Assembly: GCF_000422965.1 (NCBI RefSeq)
Contig: NZ_AUHB01000004.1
Span: forward strand, 310,001-374,000
Length of the DNA: 64,000 nt
Origin: Pleomorphomonas oryzae DSM 16300
GTDB taxonomy: Bacteria > Pseudomonadota > Alphaproteobacteria > Rhizobiales > Pleomorphomonadaceae
Direction: 5' to 3'
Positions within the stretch are counted from its first letter, which is position 1. Each line of letters opens with the position of its first letter. The notes beneath the pieces are model-generated. The model did no database searches. It saw only the letters and a program-made list of their open reading frames with translations, and had not been told where the DNA came from. This document shows positions 20,016 through 27,753 of this stretch, one piece after another. The position numbers and the translations under genes were made by a program.

Positions 20016-21761
20016 TCAGGTGCCGGCGAACAGGTCCGGACCGGACCGAGGGTCACGGCCGCGCGGACGACCGCGTTGTCCTTCGGCGGTGCGGGTGAGC
20101 GCCCAGGCGACTTCCGGCGTCACGCGCGCCCGTCCCGGCAGCACGATCTGCAGGCTCTTGCGCCGGCCGAGCGTGTCGGACAGGAACACGCTGTCCTCGA
20201 GTTCCGGCGCGATCAGGCCGCATGTAAAAGTCCAGGCCTCGCCATCGGGCGCGACGAGCAGCACGTCGCCGCCGGCAGTGCGGTTCGCCCGGATCAGCGG
20301 ATGCAGGTGGAAGCGGATGGCAAAGCGATCGTGGCGCGGCTTGCGGCCGGTAAAGGTCAGCCTGTCGGAGCCGACGATTTCGCCGCCGTCGATGCGCAAC
20401 ACGAGCCGCCGCTCGTGGATGGCGCCGAACCGGCCAACATAGCCGTCGTGGCTTGCCGCCAAGGCGATGACATCGTCGCGGTCCTCACGAGCCACCGGCA
20501 CGTTGCGCGGGCCGTCGATCATGACCGGTCCAAGCCGGCGCACAAGGCGCGGCGTGTCGAGGAACACGCCCGACGAGATGTCCTCCAGAGACAGCGTCGA
20601 ATGAGCCGGTGTCGAGCGGGCCGCCGAATGCCAGCGCGGATCGTCGGCGGCGCCGCAGTTGACGATGAAACGATTGGAGCCACTCGACATCTCGAACGAC
20701 AGGCAGCCTGCGTGGGCCTTCTGACTGACGCCAACGGGCGGAATGCCGCCGGCATCCATCAGGATCACCGTACCGTTGGCCTCCAGCCTCTGGTAGCCGG
20801 AATGGCTGGCGTTTTCGACCGGACGGCCATGGGTGTCGTCATAAGCGTTGAGCGTCGCAAGCTGACCGGCGTGGCTGACGCTCATGCCGTTGAAATGCGG
20901 CAGACTGCCGTCCGAATGGCGGAAGAAGCGCAGCATCGGCATCATCCGGTCGATGGCGACGAGCAGCGCCTGCGGCGGATTGACGCCACGGTTGGAATAG
21001 GCCTGGCGCAGCGGCAGCAGGTCGGTCAGGAGATCGGCGATGACCGAGGGATCGCGGCTGATATGTCCACCGTCGGGCAGAATCTGTCGGCGGAGTTCCT
21101 GCTCCAACCGCAAGCCGGCCTGACGGGCAAGCCGACCCTGATTATCGGCGGAGAGCGCGAATACTCCGACGGCCACGGCGGCGAGCAGCCGCGGATAACC
21201 ATCGACGGCATCGCTCTGGCGACCGCGCAACCGGCGCACCTGCCTGACCAATGACCGCAGGAAACGGCGATAGAAAGCACGATCGGCATCCCTCAGGATG
21301 AGGGGCGACTGGGTGATCCAGGCGATCACCCGCCGGGCCATGTTCTCGGTTTCATAGGCTTCAGGCGGCGCGTGTGCTTCCTGGGCGATCCAGTCGGCGA
21401 CCAGAGCCCGCGCATTCTGGCGGACGAGCGCGTTCTCCGCCGCTCTCAGATGTCGCAGCCAGGAGAAGCCATGCAGCGCCCGCGTCCATTCCTGAGATGG
21501 CGAGGGCATGTCAAACGGTGAGCGACCACCGGTCTCCACCATCTTGCCGGCAAAGGCGAAGAGACCGGCGTAGATGTCGGCGGCAACAGTCGGATCGGTG
21601 GTGCGGATATCCTGGGGCGCGATGACCAGCCGTTCAGGCGTCGAGCCCGGCCACCGCCAGCGCGAGAAGGGGCCGCGTTCCAGCGCCGTCACAAAGCGGC
21701 GCAGGGCCAGTTCGCTGGCGAACAGCACCAGCCGGGCCGTGCCGGCGACTTGTGCGCGCAT
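20016..21761 (-). CDS. Heparinase II/III family protein
   Basis: A 581-residue protein with an N-terminal alpha/alpha toroid-like region (~60-330, with FSWLRHLRA and a second helical half) and a C-terminal heparinase II/III-like beta domain (~340-581, with FEMSSGSNRFIVNCG and an AHSTLSLED segment containing the conserved His). Family members are polysaccharide lyases, but this housekeeping-associated form, found between rsmB and purH in rhizobia, has no proven substrate. I see no signal peptide, which is odd for a lyase. The ATG with AAGGGGG upstream is preferred to the longer frame starting at 21830. Confidence 0.85.
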   Translation of the reverse strand: MRAQVAGTARLVLFASELALRRFVTALERGPFSRWRWPGSTPERLVIAPQDIRTTDPTVAADIYAGLFAFAGKMVETGGRSPFDMPSPSQEWTRALHGFSWLRHLRAAENALVRQNARALVADWIAQEAHAPPEAYETENMARRVIAWITQSPLILRDADRAFYRRFLRSLVRQVRRLRGRQSDAVDGYPRLLAAVAVGVFALSADNQGRLARQAGLRLEQELRRQILPDGGHISRDPSVIADLLTDLLPLRQAYSNRGVNPPQALLVAIDRMMPMLRFFRHSDGSLPHFNGMSVSHAGQLATLNAYDDTHGRPVENASHSGYQRLEANGTVILMDAGGIPPVGVSQKAHAGCLSFEMSSGSNRFIVNCGAADDPRWHSAARSTPAHSTLSLEDISSGVFLDTPRLVRRLGPVMIDGPRNVPVAREDRDDVIALAASHDGYVGRFGAIHERRLVLRIDGGEIVGSDRLTFTGRKPRHDRFAIRFHLHPLIRANRTAGGDVLLVAPDGEAWTFTCGLIAPELEDSVFLSDTLGRRKSLQIVLPGRARVTPEVAWALTRTAEGQRGRPRGRDPRSGPDLFAGT

Positions 21762-21910
21762 CGTCAGGCCCCCTTTCGGTGCTGGAGCAAGAATCACTCG
21801 CCCTCCGGAGGGACCGGAGGCGCTCATCACGGCATGAGACGCCTGGCTTGGTTACCAAGTGGTATGCGGAACCGATCAAATTTTTCGATGACGGGGCCGG
21901 CTGCCCTCCG

Positions 21911-23350
21911 TCACTGACGTCGGAGACGAGCGGCGAAGAAGCCGTCCAGACCGGAAAGCCGGGGATCTTCCAGCTTGAGGTGCGACGGCAGGGTGCGGAC
22001 AAAGCCGTCGGGCGTGACAATCTCTTCCATGCCGAACACCTCGTCCGCCGTTACCGGCACCACGTCGAGCGGCGCTTCGATCAACCGGAGGCGACGAATC
22101 TGATCGGGACCTTCCTCGGGTTCCAGCGAGCAGGTGGAAAAGACCAGAAGACCACCCGGTCTGAGCATGCGGATCGCCTGATCGATCAAACGGCGCTGCA
22201 GAGCGGCAAGCGTGGCGACATCGGCGAGCTTCTTGCCCACGGCGCCATCGGGATGGCGGCGGAGCGTGCCGGTGGCCGTGCAGGGCGCGTCGAGCAGCAC
22301 CATATCGAAGGTGCCGCCGAGCCATTCGGTGGCGTCGGCCTTGACCAGGTTGGCCTTGAGACCAAGCCGGTAGAGGTTGCGCTCAAGACGCTGCAGGCGA
22401 TGATAGGATACATCGACGGCGGTCACGTCGGCGCCAAGCGCGGCGAGCTGCGCGGTCTTGCCGCCGGGCGCCGCGCAAAGATCAACGACCTTCTTGCCTT
22501 TGACATCGCCCAAGAGGTGGACCGGCAAGGTGGCGGCAGCATCCTGCACCCACCAGCCGCCCTCTTCGTAACCTTCGATCTTCTCCACGGCGCCAATGAC
22601 GGGAAGGCGCACCGAGCCGTTAGGAAGCTTGACGCCACCGAGCCGGGCGGCCCATCCGTCGGGATCAGACTTTACGGAAAGGTCGAGCGTCGGCTCGAAC
22701 GCGTTCATGGCGGCGATATCGCGCGCGGTATCCGCACCGTAGTTGGCGGTCCAGCGCTCCATCAGCCAAACGGGCGTGTTGAGGGTGATCGCATCCTGCT
22801 CGGCCAGGATGGTCGCCTTGTTCTCGGAGACCCGGCGCAACACCGCGTTGACCACCCCCTTGAACGGCTGCGCCGCCTTGTCGGCACCGGCGAGCTCGAC
22901 GCCGAGCGCCACGGCGGCGTGGTCGGCAACATCCATGAATAGGATCTGGGCAGCCGAAACGGCAATCACCGCCTTGAGCGAACCGGCGTCATCCGGCAGC
23001 GGTCGCGTCAGAAAACGGGCGACGGCGTCATCGATCTGACCGTGACGGCGCAAGGCATAGCCGACGATGGCACGGGCAAGACCCCGATCGCGCGGATCGA
23101 GGCGCTGATAGCGCTCGGCTGCGGCGCCCTTGTCGAGCAGCGCGTCGAGAAGGCGGCCCTTCTGGACACCGTCGACCAGATCCACGGCGACGGCGCGCGC
23201 CTCCATGCCCTGCGGCCGTGGCGGACGGCGACCGGCCTGAGGTGGACGCCCGCCTTGGAAGGCGCCCTTCGGGCCATCATGGGGGCGTGCCGGCCTGAAT
23301 GTATTGCCGGCTTTCCCGCCGCCCTTGCGGCCACTGTTGTCTGCGGTCAT
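21911..23350 (-). CDS. rsmB: RsmB-type rRNA cytosine-C5 methyltransferase
   Basis: A 479-residue protein with a basic, low-complexity N-terminal tail (~1-48), an NusB-like RNA-binding domain (~50-180), and a Rossmann methyltransferase with SAM loop [15 protein letters not shown], the motif IV catalytic region DAPCTATG and the motif VI Cys in [11 protein letters not shown]. By analogy it forms m5C967 in 16S rRNA. The ATG overlaps the htpX stop (ATGA), so the two genes are coupled; a GTG two codons upstream is an alternative. The long Gly/Pro/Arg tail is longer than in E. coli RsmB. Confidence 0.9.
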   Translation of the reverse strand: MTADNSGRKGGGKAGNTFRPARPHDGPKGAFQGGRPPQAGRRPPRPQGMEARAVAVDLVDGVQKGRLLDALLDKGAAAERYQRLDPRDRGLARAIVGYALRRHGQIDDAVARFLTRPLPDDAGSLKAVIAVSAAQILFMDVADHAAVALGVELAGADKAAQPFKGVVNAVLRRVSENKATILAEQDAITLNTPVWLMERWTANYGADTARDIAAMNAFEPTLDLSVKSDPDGWAARLGGVKLPNGSVRLPVIGAVEKIEGYEEGGWWVQDAAATLPVHLLGDVKGKKVVDLCAAPGGKTAQLAALGADVTAVDVSYHRLQRLERNLYRLGLKANLVKADATEWLGGTFDMVLLDAPCTATGTLRRHPDGAVGKKLADVATLAALQRRLIDQAIRMLRPGGLLVFSTCSLEPEEGPDQIRRLRLIEAPLDVVPVTADEVFGMEEIVTPDGFVRTLPSHLKLEDPRLSGLDGFFAARLRRQ

Positions 23351-24330
23351 CCCCACGGTCCACGGTTCGAAGGCCGTCCGGCAGACCCGCCTCCGTTACC
23401 CCACGGGCCACTCCGGGAACCGCTCGGCCTGGCCCAGGGGCCATCCGCAACAGGTTCGGGGCTGCGCCGCCCGAAGCCGCCGTCATCCGCCATCGCCATC
23501 AAGGCGCGGATGCGGTTGCCGGTGTCCGGGTGGGTCGAAAACAGGTTGTCCATCCTGGCGCCAGACAGCGGATTGATGATGAACAGATGCGCCGTAGCAG
23601 GATTTTGCTCCGCTGTCATGTTCGGCACGCGTTTGGCGGCGCCGGCGATCTTGTCGAGAGCCGAGGCAAGCGCCAGCGGATTGCCGGAAATCTCGGCACC
23701 GCGCCGGTCGGCAGCGTATTCGCGCGTTCTGGAAATGGCCATCTGCACCAGCATGGCGGCGAGCGGCGCCACGATCGCCGCGAGAAGGATGCCGATGCCG
23801 CCGAGCGGACTGCGGTTCTCGCTGCTACGGCCCATCGAGCCGAAGAACAGGCCAAAATTGGCCAGCATGGAAATAGCGCCGGCAATCGTTGCCGTCACCG
23901 TCATGGTCAGCGTATCGCGGTTCTGAACATGGGACAGCTCATGCGCCATGACGCCGGCGATCTCGTCACGGTCGAGCATCTGCAGCAGGCCGGTGGTGGC
24001 CGCGACGGCGGCATGCTCAGGATCGCGGCCGGTGGCAAAGGCGTTGGGCTGTGGATTGTCGACGATATAGACCGCCGGCATGGGCAGACCGGCGTTGGCG
24101 GCCAAGCGCGCGACGATGTCATAGTATTCCGGCGCGCTCACCCGGTCGACGCGACGGGCGCGGTGCATCGCCAGCACCATCTTGTCGGCATTCCAGTAGG
24201 AAAACAGGTTCATGCCGGCGGCGACCACCAGCGCGATCAGCATGCCGCCTTGACCGCCAATCAGATAACCGGCGGTCATGAAGATCGCCGTCATCGCGGC
24301 GAGCAGGAGGGAGGTCTTGAAGAAATTCAT
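23347..24330 (-). CDS. htpX: Membrane zinc protease HtpX
   Basis: M48B metalloprotease of the inner membrane that degrades damaged membrane proteins. The 327 residues hold two N-terminal membrane helices (~5-45), the zinc motif HELSH (in [12 protein letters not shown]), two further helices (~150-200), the downstream [10 protein letters not shown] glutamate ligand, and a Gly/Ser/Arg-rich C-terminal tail of about 40 residues. The tail is disordered-looking and common in alphaproteobacterial homologues. It diverges from the SDHAF4-like gene and leads rsmB. Confidence 0.95.
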   Translation of the reverse strand: MNFFKTSLLLAAMTAIFMTAGYLIGGQGGMLIALVVAAGMNLFSYWNADKMVLAMHRARRVDRVSAPEYYDIVARLAANAGLPMPAVYIVDNPQPNAFATGRDPEHAAVAATTGLLQMLDRDEIAGVMAHELSHVQNRDTLTMTVTATIAGAISMLANFGLFFGSMGRSSENRSPLGGIGILLAAIVAPLAAMLVQMAISRTREYAADRRGAEISGNPLALASALDKIAGAAKRVPNMTAEQNPATAHLFIINPLSGARMDNLFSTHPDTGNRIRALMAMADDGGFGRRSPEPVADGPWARPSGSRSGPWGNGGGSAGRPSNRGPWG

Positions 24331-24418
24331 CTGTGCTTCCGGTCTCCGGCTGTTATTCTGAACCGGATTTCAGATGAAGAAGATGGTACGCCGCCTGCCT
24401 GCCATCAAGGATAGGTTC

Positions 24419-24616
24419 ATGACCGACACCCCGGAAAAACCCCGCTCAGCGCCTGAAAAAGTGCTGTCATCCGCTGCCCGTCGCGCATTGGCCGAAGCCG
24501 AGGAGCGCCGCCGCGCAGCGGCCGAGATCCGCCCGAAGGAAATTGGCGGTCGAGGCGGCCTCGAGCCAGCCCGCTATGGCGACTGGGAAGTGAAAGGCAT
24601 CGCTGCCGACTTCTGA
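24419..24616 (+). CDS. DUF1674 protein, SDHAF4-like succinate dehydrogenase assembly factor
   Basis: A 65-residue basic protein ending in the family signature KEIGGRGGLEPARYGDWEVKG with a terminal Asp-Phe. DUF1674 is homologous to mitochondrial SDHAF4, which binds the flavinylated SdhA subunit before it joins complex II; the bacterial role is inferred. AAGGATAGG upstream supports the chosen ATG over a start 45 bases earlier. sdh genes are not in the window. It diverges from htpX. Confidence 0.85.
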   Translation: MTDTPEKPRSAPEKVLSSAARRALAEAEERRRAAAEIRPKEIGGRGGLEPARYGDWEVKGIAADF

Positions 24617-24921
24617 GCCCGCCGATCGAGGCTATCACGAAGCTCTGATCATCTTCACAGTTTGGCCCCATTCCCGCCTTGGCGGCGCCAAGGGAGGCCA
24701 GCAGGATGCCTTCGTCCCCCGGCAATGACGCTGCGGACGGGTTCCGGCTCAATCCAGCCCCCCAGCCCCCCGGAATTCGTTTTTGCAGGCGTTGCGCCTT
24801 TATGGCGCGGCCGGGGGCGCTTTCCCCTCCGACGGCCGACACTCAGCAACCCAATCGTCGATTGCACGGCTCGTTCCAAGGTGTTAGGCCGGACCAGCCG
24901 CATTTGACGATCAGGTGTTCC
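24617..24921. other. Intergenic region with a possible dispersed repeat
   Basis: About 305 bases between the SDHAF4-like gene and dsbB. Bases 24677-24693 form an 8-bp inverted repeat (ccttggcg / cgccaagg), followed by a stretch whose reverse strand reads like a proteobacterial intergenic repeat that is often mistranslated as GGRRHPAGLPW. I could not find a second copy in the window. No gene is supported here. Confidence 0.3.
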
Positions 24922-25422
24922 ATGTCCGCTCCCGCCGCCATTCGTGCTCCCGGCCTCGCTTTTCTGGCCGGTCTTTGTGCCATTATTGCTGCCTGGGGCT
25001 TCCAAATCATCGGCGGCTATCTGCCCTGCAAACTCTGCCTTGAAGAGCGCCTCTTCTATTACGCCGGCCTGCCGATCCTTCTGATCGGCCTCCTCCTGTC
25101 AAAGCGTATGCCGCGCTTTGCCCGCCTCCTCTACTTCGTTGGCGGCGCTATTTTCCTCTGCGGTTCGGTGCTGGCGGGTTATCATACCGGCGCCGAATGG
25201 AAGCTTTGGGAAGGTCCGTCCGATTGCGGCGGTGCACCGACCGTGGTCAACAGCGCTGCCGACCTGATGGCAGCAGTAAAAGGCACCCGCCTCGTCTCCT
25301 GCTCGGAAGCGCCGGTCAGCCTGTTTGGCCTGTCGTTTGCCGGCTGGGACACGCTGTCGATGCTGTTTGTCGGCATCATGAGCTGGCGCGGCATTTTCGC
25401 TCGTCGCGATGCGTTGATCTGA
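24922..25422 (+). CDS. dsbB: Disulfide bond formation protein B
   Basis: Inner-membrane quinone reductase that reoxidises DsbA. The 166 residues hold four membrane helices, the first redox pair CKLC (in LPCKLCLEER) and a second periplasmic pair formed by Cys in PSDCGG and in LVSCSEAP, the DsbB arrangement. The ATG follows a GGTGTTCC context with only a weak ribosome site; the longer open frame upstream crosses non-coding DNA and was cut. The SCO gene follows on the same strand after 112 bases. Confidence 0.9.
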   Translation: MSAPAAIRAPGLAFLAGLCAIIAAWGFQIIGGYLPCKLCLEERLFYYAGLPILLIGLLLSKRMPRFARLLYFVGGAIFLCGSVLAGYHTGAEWKLWEGPSDCGGAPTVVNSAADLMAAVKGTRLVSCSEAPVSLFGLSFAGWDTLSMLFVGIMSWRGIFARRDALI

Positions 25423-25534
25423 CGAGCGATAAATCGGGTGGTCGGTCATGGGACCAACCAGTAGGCGTTGATCGGTAAATACACTAGGATCATGCCTACC
25501 GGTGTTTGCTGGTCGTATCCGCTTGGGGGAAGAC

Positions 25535-26134
25535 ATGAAGGCTGTGCGCATCGTCGTCTGGCTGCTTGTGGCGGTGTTGTTCGGTGCCACCGGCTGGCTG
25601 GTGTTCGGCGGCCGGCTGCCTTTCATGGAAAAGGCCAGCATCGCTGCGAGCGACATCGGCGGCCCGTTCAGCCTCGTCGACATGAATGGCCGCGCTGTAA
25701 CAGAGAAGACCTTCGCCGGGCGGCCGCATGTCATCTTCTTCGGCTACACCCATTGCCCGGATGTCTGCCCCACCACGCTCGGTGAATACGCGGCCTTGAA
25801 GCAGCAGCTTGGCCCGGACGCCGCCAAGGTCGACCTGCTGTTCGTGACCGTCGATCCCGAGCGCGACACACCGGCCGTGCTGAAGGACTACCTATCATCC
25901 TTCGGCGATATCGTGCTCGGCCTTTCCGGCAGCCGCGAGCAGATCGATGCCGCCATCAAGGCTTTCCGCATCTACGCTCGCAAGGTACCCGGCACCGACG
26001 GGGACTATGGCATGGACCATACCGCATCGAGCTTCATGTTCGGCGCTGATGGCCGTTTCCACGGGACCATCGCCTACATGGAAGACCAGGACAAAGCACT
26101 TGAAAAGCTCAAGACGCTGATCGCCGGGAGCTGA
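25535..26134 (+). CDS. SCO1/SenC family copper chaperone
   Basis: A membrane-anchored periplasmic thioredoxin-fold protein of 199 residues. An uncleaved signal anchor (~5-27) precedes the copper site CPDVCP (Cys74 and Cys78) and the third ligand His in YGMDHTASS. SCO proteins deliver copper to the CuA centre of cytochrome c oxidase or act in redox control. GGGGAAG lies four bases upstream of the ATG. A small membrane protein gene follows after four bases and tusA after that, so the three look like one operon. Confidence 0.94.
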   Translation: MKAVRIVVWLLVAVLFGATGWLVFGGRLPFMEKASIAASDIGGPFSLVDMNGRAVTEKTFAGRPHVIFFGYTHCPDVCPTTLGEYAALKQQLGPDAAKVDLLFVTVDPERDTPAVLKDYLSSFGDIVLGLSGSREQIDAAIKAFRIYARKVPGTDGDYGMDHTASSFMFGADGRFHGTIAYMEDQDKALEKLKTLIAGS

Positions 26135-26138
26135 GCCG

Positions 26139-26309
26139 ATGACCGACCAACGCGATACTCGCAAGGGTGCCGGCAAGGGGACGCGTCTCTCCGATTACCT
26201 GGCTTCGCTCGCCTTGCCTTTGGCCGTCATCGCCTTCGGCGTGGCACTGTCGGCCGGATCGGACAATGTCCGCGCCTTCGTCGATCTCTGCCGCTCCGCC
26301 CTTCCCTGA
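26139..26309 (+). CDS. Small single-pass membrane protein (56 residues)
   Basis: A short gene likely to be missed by length cut-offs. It begins MTDQRDTRKGAGKGTR, a basic cytosolic tail, then one hydrophobic helix (about residues 24-41, LALPLAVIAFGVALSAG) and ends with DLCRSALP. A GGGAG ribosome site lies about eight bases before the ATG, inside the end of the SCO gene, and the TGA is one base from the tusA start. The tight spacing and GC3-rich codons argue for a real gene. I do not recognise a family; a link to copper or oxidase assembly is only suggested by position. Confidence 0.65.
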   Translation: MTDQRDTRKGAGKGTRLSDYLASLALPLAVIAFGVALSAGSDNVRAFVDLCRSALP

Positions 26310-26310
26310 C

Positions 26311-26538
26311 ATGACCGAACCTTTGCGTCTCGACCTCAAGGGGCTCAACTGTCCGCTGCCCGTCTTGAAGACGGGCAAGGCGCTGCACGCACTCGCGCCG
26401 GGCGGTGTTCTGATCGTCGAGGCCACCGATCCGATGGCGGCGATCGATATCCCTCATTTCTGCCGGCAAAAAGGACATCGGCTGGTCGGCGAGGAAAAGG
26501 ACGGCTCCGTCCTGCGATTCACCATCGCCAAGAGCTGA
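26311..26538 (+). CDS. TusA-family sulfurtransferase
   Basis: A 75-residue SirA/TusA-like protein. The signature GLNCPLPVLKTGKAL holds the active Cys16 that carries persulfide sulfur; the rest forms the two-layer alpha/beta fold with VLIVEATDPMAAIDIPHFC. Homologues relay sulfur for tRNA thiolation, molybdenum cofactor or other pathways, so the partner is unknown. There is no Shine-Dalgarno of its own; the start lies one base after the small membrane protein stop, so it probably depends on coupled translation. Confidence 0.9.
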   Translation: MTEPLRLDLKGLNCPLPVLKTGKALHALAPGGVLIVEATDPMAAIDIPHFCRQKGHRLVGEEKDGSVLRFTIAKS

Positions 26539-26595
26539 GAGGCGCTTCTCCAGCCCGGCGAGACTTGACAGCGTCTCCCGTCCGGTCCAACCATA

Positions 26596-26613
26596 GTTAT
26601 GTTATAACATAAC
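26596..26613. promoter_or_regulatory. Zur-like operator
   Basis: An 18-base perfect palindrome, GTTATGTTATAACATAAC. It contains two overlapping copies of GTTAT-N3-ATAAC, the core I recall for alphaproteobacterial Zur sites, offset by five bases. It lies 12 bases before the start codon of a zinc-binding protein gene, where bound Zur would block transcription or initiation when zinc is plentiful. Confidence 0.7.
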
Positions 26614-26625
26614 GTAGAGAGTCCG

Positions 26626-27549
26626 ATGAACCGTCTCTGCCTCGCCTCCCTTCTTGCCATGCTCGCGGCTGGGCCGGCCATGGCCGCCGACCGATTGCCA
26701 GTGATCGCCTCCTTTTCCATCCTGGGCGACATGGTGAGCCGCGTCGGCGGCGACCGCATCACCGTCACCACTCTGGTCGGCGCCGATGGCGATGCCCACG
26801 TTTACGAACCGACGCCCGACGACGTGAGAGCGGTTGCCGGTGCCAAGCTCTTGGTCATCAACGGCCTCGGCTTTGAGGGCTGGATGGACCGTCTCGCCGA
26901 AGCCTCCGGCTACAAGGGACCGGTGATCGTGGCTTCTACCGGTGTCGCTCCTCGAAAGATGGCCGAAGAAGCCGGCCACGATCACACCGAGGCGGGCGGT
27001 TCCGCGGACCATCAGGGCATCGATCCGCACGCCTGGCAGGACGTCGCCAATGCCGTCATTTACGCGAAGAACATCGCTGCCGGCCTCGACGCGGCCGACT
27101 CCGCGGGCAAATCAGTCTACGACGCCAACGCCGCCGCCTATATTGCCGAGCTGGAAGCGCTCGACGCCGAGGCGCGCACCGCGGTGAGAGCGCTGCCGGC
27201 CGACCGGCGCAAGATCATTACCAGCCACGATGCTTTCGGCTATTTCGGCACCGCCTACGGCCTGACGCTCCTGGCGCCTGAGGGCGTCAGCACCGAATCC
27301 GAGGCATCGGCCGCCGACGTCGCCCGCATCATCCGCCAGATCCGAGACGATGCCATTCCGGCGATCTTCGTCGAAAACATCAAGGATCGCCGGATGATCG
27401 ATCAGATCGCCGCCGAGACCCACGCCGTGGTGGGTGGCGAACTCTATACCGACGCGCTCTCCGCAGCGGATGGCCCGGCGCCGACTTACGTCGACATGAT
27501 CAGGCACAATATCGGCACCCTGACCGAGGCGCTGACGCAGGGGCATTGA
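26626..27549 (+). CDS. znuA: Zinc ABC transporter substrate-binding protein (ZnuA-like)
   Basis: A 307-residue periplasmic cluster A-I (ZnuA/TroA) binding protein. The signal peptide ends at AMAA (~20). The three conserved metal-ligand His are His58 (DAHVYEPTP), His135 (DPHAWQD) and His201 (TSHDAFGYF), with a short His/Asp-containing loop (GHDHTEAGG) between the first two, which is typical of zinc rather than manganese binders. No permease or ATPase gene is adjacent, which is unusual. The Zur-like palindrome upstream supports zinc. It could instead be a manganese-type or AztC-like protein. Confidence 0.85.
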   Translation: MNRLCLASLLAMLAAGPAMAADRLPVIASFSILGDMVSRVGGDRITVTTLVGADGDAHVYEPTPDDVRAVAGAKLLVINGLGFEGWMDRLAEASGYKGPVIVASTGVAPRKMAEEAGHDHTEAGGSADHQGIDPHAWQDVANAVIYAKNIAAGLDAADSAGKSVYDANAAAYIAELEALDAEARTAVRALPADRRKIITSHDAFGYFGTAYGLTLLAPEGVSTESEASAADVARIIRQIRDDAIPAIFVENIKDRRMIDQIAAETHAVVGGELYTDALSAADGPAPTYVDMIRHNIGTLTEALTQGH

Positions 27550-27753
27550 TCCAGGGACGCGAATTGCAATTCAACAAGTAATTTCATGCTGACGGCAGGG
27601 AATCTCGGCTCAAATAGCTGATTTCCTGAAAATGCCCCTGGAACGCTGGACTGGGGACGAACTATACCGGCAGAGCGATGGCGATGGTGATGGCGCGGGG
27701 AATCTTGTGCCGCTCAATCGTCCTCCTCTGAACCAACGATCCGGGATTCGCCC

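Noticed and set aside
18645-21254. An 869-codon open frame on the plus strand
   Set aside because: It runs antisense through both purH and the heparinase-like gene. Its translation is Arg/His/Gly/Asp-rich with no domain, as expected from GC3-biased genes read backwards.
24655-25005. A 116-codon minus-strand frame before dsbB
   Set aside because: It overlaps the dsbB start, is low in complexity and reads through a probable intergenic repeat; no ribosome site or homology was recognised.
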